Assembly: GCF_003590095.1 (NCBI RefSeq)
Contig: NW_020800313.1
Location: 62,001 to 126,000 of the forward strand
Reading direction: 5' to 3'
Source: Trichoplusia ni
Lineage: Eukaryota > Arthropoda > Insecta > Lepidoptera > Noctuidae
Length of the DNA stretch: 64,000 bases
How positions within the stretch are numbered: the stretch's first letter is position 1; every line of letters starts with the position of its first letter. A program made the position numbers and the translations under genes. The notes beneath the pieces are model-generated. The model did not search any database. It was not told where the DNA came from and saw only the letters and a list, made by a program, of their open reading frames with translations. Positions 13,172 through 26,110 of this stretch are shown here, piece after piece.

Positions 13172-16100
13172 ATTCCGGGAACAGTAATATTACAACAATA
13201 ACGATTAAAAACACACTTCAGTACTGAAAACCGTCATCTCAGAACTCGGAGCATTTTCCCCGCAGCGAGAGACCTACACTACAATGGGCCCGGCACAATG
13301 CTTTGGAACTCGTTATAAAACCTCTTTTTTACTGAAGCTTCCCGATTAACCGGAGAACCGGAGCTTATTAGGTTTCGCTAGCTACTGTAACAATACACGG
13401 AAATACACTCGCATATATGTCTCGTTATTTTTTTAAACCGCGGAGACAACGGACCGCTCGTTCATCCTTTCCGACTTATATTGTAAAGAGGTCGCTTGAT
13501 GTTGAACTGTCTGCACTGAGGTTTATTTGCCAACTGTTTAGTTGTTTTATTAATATTGGACCGCAGATACCGATGGCCGCCATGCTTACGCAACTGATTC
13601 TGTAACGTAAAAACAGTACGAAATTATCTAGACTATCGAATTGATTTCACTCAATGGCATTACTTCAGATTTAATAGACGGATTTAAATTTGGACAACAA
13701 CAAAAGCGGATACATAAGAACATTTACTTCTATAGGTAATTATTTAATAAATCTTTTTAAATGTATGCATAAATGCTGAGGATAAATTAATGTACAGCAT
13801 ATTTAATTTGAAATAATACAGTCCTGTAACCAGCCCTAAGCAAGGAAAAATCTCTTCACAACATATGATAAAGTTATGCTTGCTTCTCCAAGTCTCTGAC
13901 CTCAGTGGACAAGCGTAGCATTCACGCAACCTACTACATTATTGCCAGTCCAAAGAAAAAACTTATTAGTTGAAACTATGCTTTCGATGCCTACTTCCTA
14001 TTTAATGAGTCAAAAAGTATGCGAGTGTGTCTTTATAGTGTTAGGACGTTTGTTACTTCTTCACAATCAAACGGCTAGACCAGTTTCGATGAAATTTCGA
14101 TAAAATTGGGCTACTCTTTGGTATTTTTACGAGATCGGTTGCCAAAATTGTTATATATGTTTTCCAGTCTCGATAATAAGTTATCAAATTCGATGGATTT
14201 GTAATTTGGTCATGTATATGTTTTTTTTGTTTTTTTCTTCCAAATCAGCAACAACCGCCTGCTTCGTTTCAATAATAACTTACCACCTTATATTAACGGG
14301 AGCTCCGGGAAGTTAATTAAACGGTGGTTAAAGCCGTTCAGGTTAAGCTTACGGTGAAATTTATTAAGACGCCGTCTTCCCCAAACTATGGCTGCAATGC
14401 CCCGAATATTAAATAAGGCACAGATATTAAACAATATATTAACTTTTTAATTATGTTTTAGTATTCCAGTAATATTGCATTAGAGCCTTCTTTGTTGTAT
14501 TAAAGGACGTTCCTTCCAAAAAAGAAGAACTAATTTAAACATATTTTGTGACTTTTAAAACGTAGATTAGTCTGTCAAATGGGAAATAACTTTTTTATCT
14601 ACGGATAAAACTTGACTTAGTGACATAAATTTTAATTTAATTTTAAATACTCTAAACTTATAGATAAACCAATAGTGTAAGATAAGCCCATTTAGCCAAG
14701 TGATATATCTAAACCTAAATTGGGCGAATGTATGGAGATGACGATGCCAAAGTCACGTGACTTAGCGAAACGAAATGACATTTCTCGCTCAAATCACACA
14801 TTTGAGCGTCATTTGCTGACGTTAACGACTGTAGAATTGAGTGGAGAGGTAGAATAAGCTACTTACAACATCCGTACGCAATAGGTATCTAAGCAGATAT
14901 TTACATGTCTTAGTACCTAAATCAAAGATATGTACACGAAGGTAATTAATTAAAGGTAGGTCTCACCGTATACTAGTTACATCATCATCTTTAGCGGATA
15001 GATTCCAGTTACGTGACCAACATGAAAAGGAACACCACTAAGTGGAAATATTCTCTGTTGCAAGTCCTATGATACATATTATTTATAAGCTAGAAGTTCA
15101 GTTGAGCGCGAAAGGAATATTAATTTTAATATATCTCTTAATTGCTGTTGGGTGTGAACTGTGGTAAACTTAAATAAAGGGCTGAGGGTCAGAGTAATTT
15201 GAAACAATACAATGTAATAATACTTTCATTTTAAAACAGTAACATTAAAGTGGAATTTTAGGAGCTGCATCGTTTTTCGATTAGCTCTTCTGAATTCTTC
15301 TTGATTCCTCTCTTATCTTTGCTATGTTTTGAATTTATCCGAATTTTAAAATACTATAAAGGTAGGGTATCTTTTCTTGGTAAGGCTGAATCCTCATGTA
15401 GATCCATCGGGTATCTGTCAGGTTTACAACAGGCATGGTGGCTAACAAATTGGCCGCCAAACACGATACAGCAGTCCTTTGAAAATACAATTAAAACGTA
15501 GATATTCTTAGTAATCATTTACATTACATTACTAGCATAGTATAGGCATTCCTGCTATTGGAACATAAGAGCCGATTCTCTGCCAATTATCAACATAGAC
15601 CACCTCATCACAATTGATCATCGCAATTGAATTAATGATAAACTTTGTATTCATGTTATATACTACGGTGGCCACGATCGTGAATGTAATTAATAAATAA
15701 TTATTTACTTCACTTATACATTAGTTACATTATTTCTCGATAAATTTATGCAAAGGCCTTGAAATTACAAATGATGCAATAAATCACATCAGAAACAACA
15801 TTTCTACATTTTTGGGGAGGCTCAGATATGTTCACATGCGTATAAGCATTTTGATTGAACGTTGTTTACACATTATATCACGCTACTTATAATACTTCGT
15901 TCGTAAATACCTGGCATGTGTGTTATTTGACCAGGAAAACCGGTTCTGAGGGAAAAATTAGGAAAAATTGAGTTTAAGTTTAATTGATGACCAAAGACTG
16001 AATATTATTTCTTTATCAAATGACATACGTAGCAACATCGCAAATTGTAACTGTTTTTTTATTTATTTTAAATGCATCTATTAGTAATTGTCATGTTCGC

Positions 16101-17653
16101 CTCCTTATTAGGTAAGACAGTAGCTATTGTAGAAGTGAGACAACGAAGAGCAGCATCTCGACTAGGCAACTGCAAGTCTTGGTATTTGAGACATAGTTGA
16201 GTTTGGCATTAGATGATAGTTTTTTTTATGTGTACCTATAGATAGATGGAACATGAGTAACAACGACTTCCAGATATAAATTTGAAATAGTAGATACATT
16301 TATCGAGGAAGGCCAACATCATGCTTCGATCAATTTAAACAGAAAGCACGCGGTTGAAACCACAGGATTTAACTCGTCGTACATAAAGCCAGACAGTTCT
16401 CCATCTATCACGATCCTCAACGGACAAATTTTATTTTTATTTTTAAAAATTGAATGTTACCAGTGACAAGCAGTAATGGAAAAATATGCAGAAAAACAAA
16501 TGACGCAAGCAATTGCAAAAAGTATTTTGAAATGATATAAATTACCATAAGTAAACAATTTAAAGGTTTAAAGTAAATACATGATGGGAACTTGAACTAG
16601 AGTTAACGAAATGATCATGTCATAAGATTACCTATGTACCTACTTGAACGTTACTAATGGGATAGGATAGTTTGATATGTTTATGTTAAAGGGATTTTAT
16701 GATTTTCCTTTCCTCTCTTATTCTGGAAATTAGATATTGGTTAACGTATTTAAGTAAATTAATTACGACTAGAATATGCCGTTGTTGTTTTATACACGCT
16801 TTTTTTTTGTTTAAGACCGAGTACCAAAAGTAGCCACAGAATTATATGTAGAATCACAAACATGTTTACTTAACCTTCAAAATTTTGCAAAAACAGCGAA
16901 ATTCTAAGGAACATAACAGTCTTAATTACCTTCTTACCTACCTAATACCTATTAAAATTCTAAACATGACATAACTATGTAAATCCTAGACATATGATAA
17001 GGCTGCAGTCACGACATAGTTAGGTATATCCGGATTCTGATGTTATATGTGTTTTATAAACACCGTAGGTATTTACAAATGTATGTATGTGTATCGGTTT
17101 TATCCTTTGCGGATGGACGCCAAAAAAGAGCAAATTATATTTTCCTCACGATATGATCAACGAATCTCTTTGGACTGGACTGTAAAGACAAGAAGATTTA
17201 AGAACGACACTTATTTAACTACTGTACAGGAAATGTTTGTGAATATGCTGTAAATGAATTTTAAAAGAAACTGCTTCTCTGACCCCCTCAATCCAATCGT
17301 CTGAGCAACACGATACCCCTTAGCAAGACTAGTTGTCAGACATTCTATCTTCTGAATACTCGTAACCACTGTCAAAAATGCATAAATAAAAACTGTGTCC
17401 CACACTGCCTTCCGGTCACACATTCACGGACCGACCGTATCAAACGTAGCTTAAACCGTGATCGATTAACTTGTCTATATTTTCTTCGTAAGTTTTCTAC
17501 ATTTATAAAAGTATGTATCGATATAGAGTTCTTAAATTGTATCGAACAACACAAAATAAACCACTTTTATCCTACATGATTCCTACCTACACATTTATAC
17601 TACATGCCTTTTCAGCTTATTCTGTAAACCTCAAGGGACCAAAGCCATTTCAG
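13172..17653. other. Region between lipase start and RING gene
   Basis: This holds the lipase 5' flank (minus strand) and probably the unseen 5' exons and promoter of the RING gene (plus strand). A TATAAAA word at 13314-13320 is present near the lipase start, but its distance to any initiator is unclear. A known-looking moth repeat is at 17271-17420. No secure exon was found in the rest. Confidence 0.5.
17271..17420 (+). repeat. Interspersed moth repeat, degraded copy
   Basis: The order of words (AACACGATACCCCTTAGCAA, then a CTTCTGAATACTCGTAAC block, then CACTGCCTTCCGG) matches, with decay, a repeat I know from noctuid genomes. Class unknown to me; recognition is from memory only. Short minus-strand open frames across it are by-products. 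Confidence 0.4.
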
Positions 17654-17759
17654 CGGACAAGTGCCTAAAGCAATTAACTATAAAACACGTACTTTACAAG
17701 AGCTACCGGCAAAACTGCAAAAGTTACTTCTGACGTTTTCTCATCTTAAAAGAAACAAA
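17654..17759 (+). other. Candidate upstream exon of the RING gene
   Basis: After an AG at 17652-17653 one frame stays open for 35 codons. It reads as a leucine- and lysine-rich helix (QELPAKLQKLLLTFSHLKRN is its centre). It ends at a weak GT donor at 17760 in the phase required by the next exon at 17820, which would give a 60-base intron. A second frame is also open over much of this stretch and the donor is poor, so this may be chance. Confidence 0.3.
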
Positions 17760-17819
17760 GTTTTAAGAGAGATGCATATTTTATAAGGCGTACCTTAATA
17801 TCTTGTGTTCTTGTTACAG

Positions 17820-20800
17820 GACAAATTGCTCAATAAGCTGGAAGAAAATGAACCGGAACTTGCCTCTTCGCCCGATGAAGAAGTGAGTATTCAAGGTTTT
17901 TAAGATGCTGTAAGGGTTTACACTTTCTTACACAAGTGCCTTCATACCACACCCAACATATTTCGGAATTTATTAAAGAAATTACATTTTGTGCTCCTAT
18001 TCTGTTGATATCACTATTCATTCTAAATTAGCTCAGTTACATTACTATCGCGCTTCAATTTAATCAAAAGTTTAACATAAAAAAATAGTAACAAGTATTT
18101 AATAAAACTAAAGTTCTGAAATGAATTAATTTCATCTCAAGCAATCGGAAGTAAAGCGAAAGTTAGAAATCAATGATTTATTCTTACGCAACGACAGTCT
18201 GACCTTGAGCCGGATTAAGGCTTCTGAATTATCAGTAATTGGGTACAATTGACCCGCACAATTAGTGAATTTAATTTAAATTAATTATGATCAATGAGTA
18301 GGGTTAACACGTAATTTGTCGACGGTTTAATTATATAAATAATCAAAAACCATTAATAATATTAAGGCCATAAGTTTTATCCCGTGACGCACGGTATGAT
18401 AAGAAAATTGACACACAAATAAAAGTTAGTCTAGTCTAGACCAATAACGAGCGAACATCATAATAGATACCTACCATCTGGTTATCCTTAAAAGGGAATG
18501 TGGAGCCAGTAGACAGTTTTATCATTTTTAAATTAGGCGTAGCCAAGAGCATCACCTACGCCGTGCTTCGCCGTAGTCAGAGGGAAGATTTCTATTTTGA
18601 TTCTGTTTCTATATAACATTTGAACTTGAACAAGAGTTTCGACTCCAAGCTGTCCATTATTTGCATCAGATAAAAAACACTAGGTACTCCTCTATTCTCT
18701 GCACAGATAGCCAAGTTTCGCGAGTTTTATCCCCGCGTAAAACAAGCTTTCGTGTAATCCACATACCTACGCTTATTCCTAGTCTGGGTGTCTTTGTGTA
18801 GGTATGTGACTTGAATATTTGTGCGCAAAACAAGGATTAAACTCCTTAGTGCAGAAGCAGTTTTCGATGCAATGAAGAGAACTATTTTTTTTTACTACTA
18901 CCATTGCTTAGAGGACTATCCTTTTTTTCAGTGTGTAATATGTGTGAACGCGAAGGCGACGATGCAGACGTCGCCGTGCGGGCACCGCGTGGTATGCCGG
19001 CGGTGCTTCGTGAAGACCATCCAGATGGCAGTCAGCCAGCGCCTGCTGCCGCTGCGCTGCGTCATCTGCCGCGCCAAGATCCTGAGGCTGCGACAAGCGC
19101 CGAGGCTTGTCACAAGCAAGAGCTGGCAGGTAGGAATACTTATTTTCTATTTTATCATAACGAAGAAAAAAAGAAATTTCCACCCGAAAATTCTGACAGA
19201 CATGATGTGTAGTAATTAGCTATGTGTTCCTATCCTGACCAAGTAGCAAGTTTTGGGGGATATTTAGAGCAAACATCCTAAAATTTTCCAAACAAATTCC
19301 AACTGGTATGTCTTCTTTGAAAGTAGGAAGTGTATCCTCGCATTAAGTACCTACCTTAACTTCTTTACTCTAAATAAGTTCACCTACTAATTTAATATCC
19401 AAATACAATTTGCAGGTGTCGTCGGGCAGCGCGAAGTCGTGGGGCGTGCCGGGGTCGGTGTCGAGCTACTCAGTGGGCGCGCGCTCCGTGCCCGCATCGG
19501 CCTCGCTCTACTCCGTCACCAGCGGGGAGTCTTCCCTCTCCGGTCTGTATAAGCATATTCTTTGCATCTTTTGCATTTAAAGTTTCTAACTTATTCTGTA
19601 CATTCTTTTTCTGCATCATCTCTACTAAAGTGATGAACTAAAACTTTTTGAAATCTTGGAAGTTTTTTTGTCTATAGACACATGCTGTGGTGCGGTGTCA
19701 TGCTGTCGTTGATTGCTATAGAATCCACAATGACAGCATATTAAGACCCACACTTCTCTGAGGATCTTACTTGAATACGGCTGTAAGAAAACAGTTCAAC
19801 CAGTCCTGTATCGTCAAATCTGAAAGATCACATTTATTCATTCCAGGCGTGTCGTCCGTGTCATCGAACAGCGGCGGCAATGTCCCCAGCACTTGCAGTA
19901 CGAAGCTGTGCGGTGGCGCGAAGTGTGGTGGCGCGTGTCTGGGCGCCGTGCCGCGTGCCAGCGTGCCGCCCCGGGCGCGCCAGCCCGCCTCCAACTCGCT
20001 GCGTCGCTCGCAACACCATAGCATGAAGGTAACTAACGACATTTTCGTTTTATTGAAACGAGCCCCGCAAAAAAAACAAAGAAACAAACATCAAATAACA
20101 AACCTTTAACCCACCAAATACTTTCCTTCGTGGGATGCAAAGCCACGACATGTCGCGCACAGTAAGTTTAACGTGGTGATCTGATGTGGTACAGTTGTGA
20201 TGGTGTTGGGCTATATCTACGTGCAAAATGGCTAAACGGGTTTCTGCAGACAATTTTGGCAGCAAAATGGTGATAGACTTCATAATGAACCTGCTCTAAC
20301 TGCAGATACTATTCCTTAAGGTCAGCTAATAGGGCTATTTGTCAAAATTCAAGTTTCGGGAATGTTTCTAATATGATACACCCTATGTTTGATCGCAGGC
20401 CCGGTTACAAGATTACCAAGTCCATAGTTATACGGGAGGACCAGCTGCGGGCGAGCCCTCGGGCCGGCTGCCTCCCATCCGGGAGTTCCAGCGAGAGTTC
20501 CGCGAGGGACGGAGAGAGAGCGCCGCCGCGGCCTCCGCCTCTACTAGGATAAGGTAAACAATCATTTCATAGCCACGTTTTTTCCGAGAGACCTTGACAC
20601 AATAAACTAGTTTAAATTTCCATAAATATTTTAAGAGACACTAGTAGAGACTTTAGTAGAGCTAGTCTCTACTATGAAAAACTTAGCAGAAAATACTCCA
20701 AAATATTGCCCATTTAAAACATTTTTTTCCGCGATAACTATTTAAAATGTTCTAATCTCCTTTCCAGGTGTGCCCAAAAAATAGTAACGCAACTAGAAAC

Positions 20801-21236
20801 ATCACCGCAGAAGGATAAGCAGCACTTCTTCCGGCCACTCAAACCTTCGAACAAAGACGACCCGCCCCCCTCCAGAGATCACAGTAAAGAGACTGATAAG
20901 AAAAAAGATAACCCCAAAGCGAAAACCAAGAAGGATGATAAGAAGAAAAAAGACGATGAGAATGCAAAGCAGGATGACAAAAGTAAAAAAGATGAAAGCA
21001 CTGACAATAGGAAGAATGAAATAGCAGAGAAAAAGAAGGAAGAAAAACTGAGACTCAAGGCAGAGAAAGAGGCTAAAAAGGAGGCTAAACTTCAGGCAAA
21101 GGAGGAAGAGAGACAGGCTAAACTCTTAGCTAAGGAAGAAGAAAAACAGGCCAAACTAAAAGCAAAGGAGGAGAAGAAAAAAGCCAAAAAAGAGGCAAAG
21201 CTGGCGGCGCAGGCAGAGAAAGAGAAAAGCAAATAG
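17820..21236 (+). CDS. RING-finger (C3HC4) protein with charged Lys/Glu-rich tail, 5' end missing
   Basis: Visible exons: 17820-17882, 18932-19129, 19416-19542, 19847-20028, 20399-20553 and 20768-21236 (stop TAG). They give 397 residues in one continuous frame. Residues 22-68 form a canonical RING: C-x2-C-x11-C-x-H-x3-C-x2-C-x17-C-x2-C, starting CVIC and ending CVICR. A Ser/Gly/Ala-rich linker follows (about 90-210). The last exon codes for a long lysine/glutamate/alanine-rich tail that should be a charged single helix or coiled coil. RING domains of this type usually act as E3 ubiquitin ligases; substrate and partners are unknown. The exons at 18932-20553 are much more GC-rich than their introns. 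I do not recognise the orthologue. The start codon is upstream, perhaps through the candidate exon at 17654-17759. Confidence 0.85.
18700..18812 (+). mobile_element. Possible SINE remnant
   Basis: GCGAGTTTTATCCCCGCG looks like a decayed B-box region and AGTCTGGGTGTCTTTGTG is the core shared with the other SINEs. It sits 120 bases before the RING exon, inside its intron. Confidence 0.35.
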
Positions 21237-22140
21237 AGTTATAAAATTTAAATTTTACATTGTAGAAACTCGTAGCCGTCTTAAATTTTAGATTTGAAAA
21301 TTGTTATCATTGAGAAATCGTAAAAACAATTTTAAATAGCGTATATCTAAGAGTCTATTGTAGTCCATATTACTTACTTACGGTAAACTAGATACTGTTA
21401 GTTTAAATTTTATTTTTTTACTTCGATTGGAGATGATAATATTGTGTTTACGCTTTGATACTGATTTATACAATTTTGTTAAAATTATGTAGCTTAGTTG
21501 CAATTTCAAATGGAAATTGTTATACTTAGGAATGTTGTAAATATTTTTAATGTCGAAAAATGTTATTATGAGAAGCAATCTAAGTACATAGTTGTTGGGT
21601 CATAATTGGAACTCTACAAACTGCGAAGACTGAAAGAACGGGATAATGAAATCATATCGTTTTGTAATTTAATTGTGTAACAGTATAGTTAAGAGCTTCG
21701 TGCATACAGCACCGCCGAAGAATTTATTTATTATGTAGATTTCGTCGTACTTAGTTTGTCTGTAGTTGAAGCTTATATTAGAGTTGAATTCATTTAGAAT
21801 CAGTTACATTTTCAACACTGGAATTTGAGATGTAATCAATAATTGCGATTAATATTTATTTTTCTTGAACTCTTACTTGAACGATTCTAAATCTTCATGG
21901 TACAAATATTATAATCCCATCTATTCGGATTACTAAAATAATTTTCCTATATACTAAAATCTTTCCTATTTCTACAGAACCCATATGACAGTAACTTAAA
22001 ACTAATAGTTATCCTGCATTAAAGTTAAAGTAGCATCATATCAGGCATTTAGCATACTGCTAGGTAAGTGTTGACATTAATTTTGTAAGGGTTCCACGAG
22101 TCGGAATTTATTATTGTCAATCGTTAGAAATTTCCTGTAA

Positions 22141-22146
22141 AATAAA
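22141..22146 (+). terminator. Poly(A) signal AATAAA of the RING gene (likely)
   Basis: The hexamer lies about 905 bases after the stop codon and is followed by a T-rich stretch from about 22170. It is likely but not certain; other sites may be used. Confidence 0.45.
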
Positions 22147-22370
22147 TAACAATGTTACCATAAGCCATACTCTTTTATTTATTCCCCATATATCTTTAGT
22201 ACATTACAGTTGAACTAATAAAAAAGACATTCTTGGGTGCACAAAAATGTAGGTAAATAAATAACAACAAAAACGCTTACAAAACGTGACATAGATTGTT
22301 GACACCTGGGTTGCCAGTGGTAATATTCTCTCAGTAGTTTAAATAAAATTGTTAAGAAACAATCAATTGG

Positions 22371-22376
22371 TTTATT
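22371..22376 (-). terminator. Poly(A) signal AATAAA of NDUFB5 (likely)
   Basis: On the minus strand AATAAA occurs about 77 bases after the NDUFB5 stop codon, a usual distance for a compact housekeeping gene. Confidence 0.55.
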
Positions 22377-22452
22377 TATCTACATTCAATTATGTAACAA
22401 TACACTTGATTACTAATAATATTCTACGTCAGCAACAAGGTCGAAATAGTTT

Positions 22453-25199
22453 TTACTCAGAGTAATCGTCTCCCACTCGGTCGTACATCTCGTCACCAGT
22501 CTTCTTGTTGACGCGCAGGTACTTGTTGACCATGGGTTTGTAGTAGTATGCCTTGTAGTCATGACGCTCGGCCATTTTCTTGATAATTTGCTTTTCCAAC
22601 CTACGAAGCTTTTGCTTCTGTGCCTCCTCGTCAATGTAGTGCATGAACTTTTCATAATCCTGTAACGGTGATAAAACTAACATCAATAAACTATACAAAG
22701 ATTGAGAATAGAGTGCGTCTTAATACAGAGTATTACCATTTTGCTTTGCCTTAAAATGGCAGTTTGGAATCTATACTAATATATAAAGCTGAAGAGTTTG
22801 TTTGTTTGTTTGAACGCGCTAATCTCAGGAACTACAGGCTCAAATTGAAAAAAATTTTTTTTGGGTTCAATAGACCATTAATCGAGGGAGGTTTTAGGCT
22901 ATATAACATCACGCTGCAACTAATAGAGCAAAGATACAATGGAAAATGTGGCAAAAACGGGGAATAATATTCAACTTCAAGGGCTTCCATTCAAAATAAT
23001 AAATAAACCAACTATATCTTGACAGGCTCATAACTGCAATAATGTTACAGTTATTGGCTTTTACTGTTTTAAGTTTGGGTAAATGTATTTTATCGCATAG
23101 ATAAATAAACTCAAATGACAACTTGCAGATTTTTAACAAAGGTTATTCAAGCTAATGAATGTATAAGTCTCTTGACTAAGGACTCTTGTCAGAAAATCAA
23201 GCAACTTAAAGATCTCAAGGCCCACCAGCAATTAGCAATGTTTGTAATATTAGTGCACAAAAGTAATAAATATCTGTGGTTCTTCTCAGACAATATACAA
23301 ATTTGTGTGAGAATTTTAACAGTTGAATGGAATGGATGGAATGGTCACAAATGCCATCTTTTGTATTTGTGCACCCTGTTGACATGCACTACAACTTTTT
23401 TTTTCAGTAAGTTACAGCCAGAAACTTAATTACGCTACATAAATCGAAAACTCTCTATTCAATTTGCTCACCACAAACACTACAACACCTACAAACTTGT
23501 GACGTCACTAAATGATGCGACGCCATAATACTGTACATAAAAGCATAAGCATAACATGACAGCACACTAAACATAATAGAATGGTGTCTCTTAACAATTC
23601 CAATAATATTTCTTTGGAATTGGCAGTAGGCTCTAAGGTAGAGCTTATTTATCAGGCCTTCTATAATATTTTAGAGGCTATACGGGGCTAGGACATTGTT
23701 AGCAAAATAAATATTAGATCAAGGGGGACTTTGAAATGAGTTTATTTTTTAATTTTATCTTAACATAACCATAAGCATAAAATAGAGGCATTCAAAACCA
23801 TGCAGTGGTGAGCAATCAACTTAGAGAATATATGCATAATTATTTTAACTAGACAGCATTCATAAGCTATTTGACTACCTGCCCGATTTTTCAATTGTCA
23901 GTTAACTTTTGTCTGATGAATATGTTTGACATATTTGTCATTTGATATTAGTCTGTAGTCTGTCAGACAGATTTCCAAAAAATATTGAATACATATTTTT
24001 TCATTTTATCATATCATTGAAAAGTAAGGAAGATAAAAAGGACTTAACATGTTGTGGGGGCAAAAAAACTTCATTTCATCTTACTGGTAAGTTATGTTAT
24101 ATGAGTTAAAATCACTGTATCCCCTACATTTTTTGTTTATAATATGTAAACCAATTTTTTTTTCTGTTTGACGGACTAAACATTTGTTTTTGCCCTATTT
24201 AGGTTACCTAGCAACAGCAAGCCACCAACAGCAAAAGTGAAATTAATGGTCAAACTATGTAAGAACCCTATATGAGAATCAAATAATTATGAAGTATTAT
24301 AAATTAAAAAACATATTTTCATATTCATATTCAAATATAATACTGCTAGAGAATGTCAGATATGTTAGAAAGGTCCACTTAAAAAAAGTATGAAAACACA
24401 AAAACAGTTATAAAATCAGGTCATAGAAAAATGTTGAAACAATAATAAAGAATTAGACCTGTACTATTGATACCTGTATAAAAATCACATAACCCAATAC
24501 TAATCAAAACCTTCTAATATGAATACTAAGGAACATGTTTTAATCATCGCTAATAATGAATAATATGCCTACCAGCCTGAGGAAACATTTGAATGTTGTT
24601 TATAATACTAACCATACAATAATAGCTCATTCAGGGACTATAGATACAAACGTACCTGCTGGGGATTGTTGTGTATGTATCTGGCAATGAATCTTGTAAT
24701 AGGATGGCGGTGGTACTCCCAGTGTTTGGGGGTGTAGCCCTCAGGGATAGGGGTCAGTGTGGCGGGTCCGATGAACACGTTGGTGACGAAGATGATGACG
24801 CCGACTGGAATCAGTCCCAACATGGCGTAGAAGTGGAACATATCCTTGAATTTGTGCCACTGCCATCTGTGAACACCAGAGTTAGGTTATGTTAGATAAA
24901 ATCCCTACAAAAGCAACAAAAACATGGCAAATGTGTAATTTCTAACATTTGAAACCGGCTTATAATAATACGGAAGTACCTATTTAAAACAAACAAACAT
25001 TGACGCAAAAAGATGGTTAGGTAATCACTGAAAACGATCTTTACCTGGAAGGCTGTAGGACAAATGTTTTGTGACCATGGCCTGCGCTCAATACTTTACT
25101 TGTTGAAAGGGCTACATGTTGAGGTTTGGATAGGACTGTAGCGTTATTTTTCAACAAGTTAATGCCGAAAGATCGGCCCAGAGCGCTCCAAGACACCAT
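22453..25199 (-). CDS. NDUFB5: NADH dehydrogenase 1 beta subcomplex subunit 5 (complex I accessory subunit SGDH)
   Basis: Three minus-strand exons: 25199-25045, 24866-24656 and 22659-22453 (stop TAA). They encode 190 residues, close to the usual length of about 190. Residues 1-45 are basic and hydroxylated with few acids, as in a mitochondrial targeting sequence. One membrane segment lies at about 66-87 (LGLIPVGVIIFVTNVFIGP). It is followed by the family signature IPEGY-x-P-x-HWEY-x-x-HPI-x-R-x-IAR and a charged helical C-terminus rich in Glu, Lys and Tyr. The protein is a structural subunit of the membrane arm of respiratory complex I in the inner mitochondrial membrane. It shares a 911-bp upstream region with BIG3 on the other strand. 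Intron 2 contains a truncated Helitron-like copy. The phases fit exactly across both introns. Confidence 0.95.
22771..23021 (+). mobile_element. Helitron-like element, family A, 3'-truncated copy
   Basis: This copy begins TCTATACTAATATATAAAGC after a host A. It aligns block for block with the full copy at 5633-5906: GTTTGTTTGTTT, GAACGCGCTAATCTCAGGAA, TTTTAGGCTATATAACATCAC, AATGTGGCAAAAACGGGG. The match ends near AACTATATCTT, before the terminal hairpin and CTAG. It lies in NDUFB5 intron 2. Confidence 0.65.
23022..24655. other. NDUFB5 intron 2, remainder
   Basis: AT-rich intron sequence with no recognised exon or RNA gene. Short palindromes such as CTGTCAGACAG are present and not notable. 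Confidence 0.5.
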
Positions 25200-26110
25200 T
25201 TTTATTATGGACTGTTTTTGACAATCAATTGCTACTGTCTTTTTGTCGCCTGACAGCTAGCATCGAGTGCTGCCATGTCATTAAAATGAAACATTTTTTT
25301 CTTTGCAGTCGTTCCTGCTTTGTGTCTTGATTTGAAACAATATATTAAAATAAATAAAAAACAATGTATCAAATAAATAAACAAATATTTCGTAATCGTA
25401 AATATGTATGGTTTAGTCATGGTTATTGAAACCAAATTAGCTGTTTACGGTAATTTATAAGAAAACTTTAGTATTTAATGTCACGTTATATCGTTAAACA
25501 GGGCATTACTAGATTTTTTTTTAATATTTTTTTTCAATTAAGTTTACACCATTTAAAGTAGCAGAATATTTCAAAACATTATTACTTGAACCTGTCCTAT
25601 AATCTTCTGGTATGAATAAGCTAATTAAACGGATATAAATCAGAATATTATATTCAAAATTAAATAAACAAAGTAGGTACCTAACATTTTAACAAACTAC
25701 CTAACTGACATGCTTGACTTACACGTAGTTAGTGGTTCTAATATAAATAAAAATTCAGGACAAATATCTTGAAAGCTTCCTTAAGTAAGCAAATAAGTAT
25801 TTATTATGATTCACCTAAGTAAAAGATTTTCTAAGTTCCACAAAGTTTACAAATCATCCACCTGTTGGACGGCTTTTTCGCAAACATTACGTCGTACTGG
25901 AAGTATTGATTTTTCAAACTGAGCATGCTCCGCCGCCGTGCCTACGTAGGACTCAGATAAGAAACGAACTCCCACTCAAATAAGCAGTTATTCATAATTT
26001 ACTAAACATATAAAGGATTTTGTGAAGTTCCTTGAAATTTAAGTTTTTGCAAAGATGTGCTTGATTCACTTGAGTGGCGATTGTGAGTTATATGTATTGT
26101 AAGTTTTAAA
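25200..26110. promoter_or_regulatory. Shared upstream region of NDUFB5 and BIG3 (bidirectional)
   Basis: The two start codons are 911 bp apart on opposite strands, with no gene between. Both promoters and both 5' UTRs must fit here unless noncoding first exons lie elsewhere. No convincing TATA box was found. The BIG3 start has a good context (AAAATGG). Confidence 0.5.

Larger units (their letters stand above)
21237..22452. other. 3' UTR of the RING gene and gap to NDUFB5
   Basis: The stretch after the RING stop codon is AT-rich and without coding potential. The first clear AATAAA on the plus strand near a likely end is at 22141-22146, implying a 3' UTR of about 0.9 kb. The NDUFB5 3' end comes in from the right on the other strand. 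Confidence 0.5.

Noticed and set aside
13417..13605. Plus-strand frame of 62 codons near the lipase 5' flank, containing ATGGCCGCCATG and a GTAACG
   Set aside because: Considered as a RING first exon, but the phase at the possible donor does not match the known next exon and no intermediate exon was found.
17047..17253. Plus-strand open frame with MDAKKEQIIFSS
   Set aside because: No splice context or family match; it lies next to a degraded repeat and its ends do not fit the RING gene phases.
18908..19183. Minus-strand open frame of 91 codons across the RING exon
   Set aside because: It is the antisense shadow of a GC-rich coding exon with clear RING cysteines and splice sites on the plus strand.
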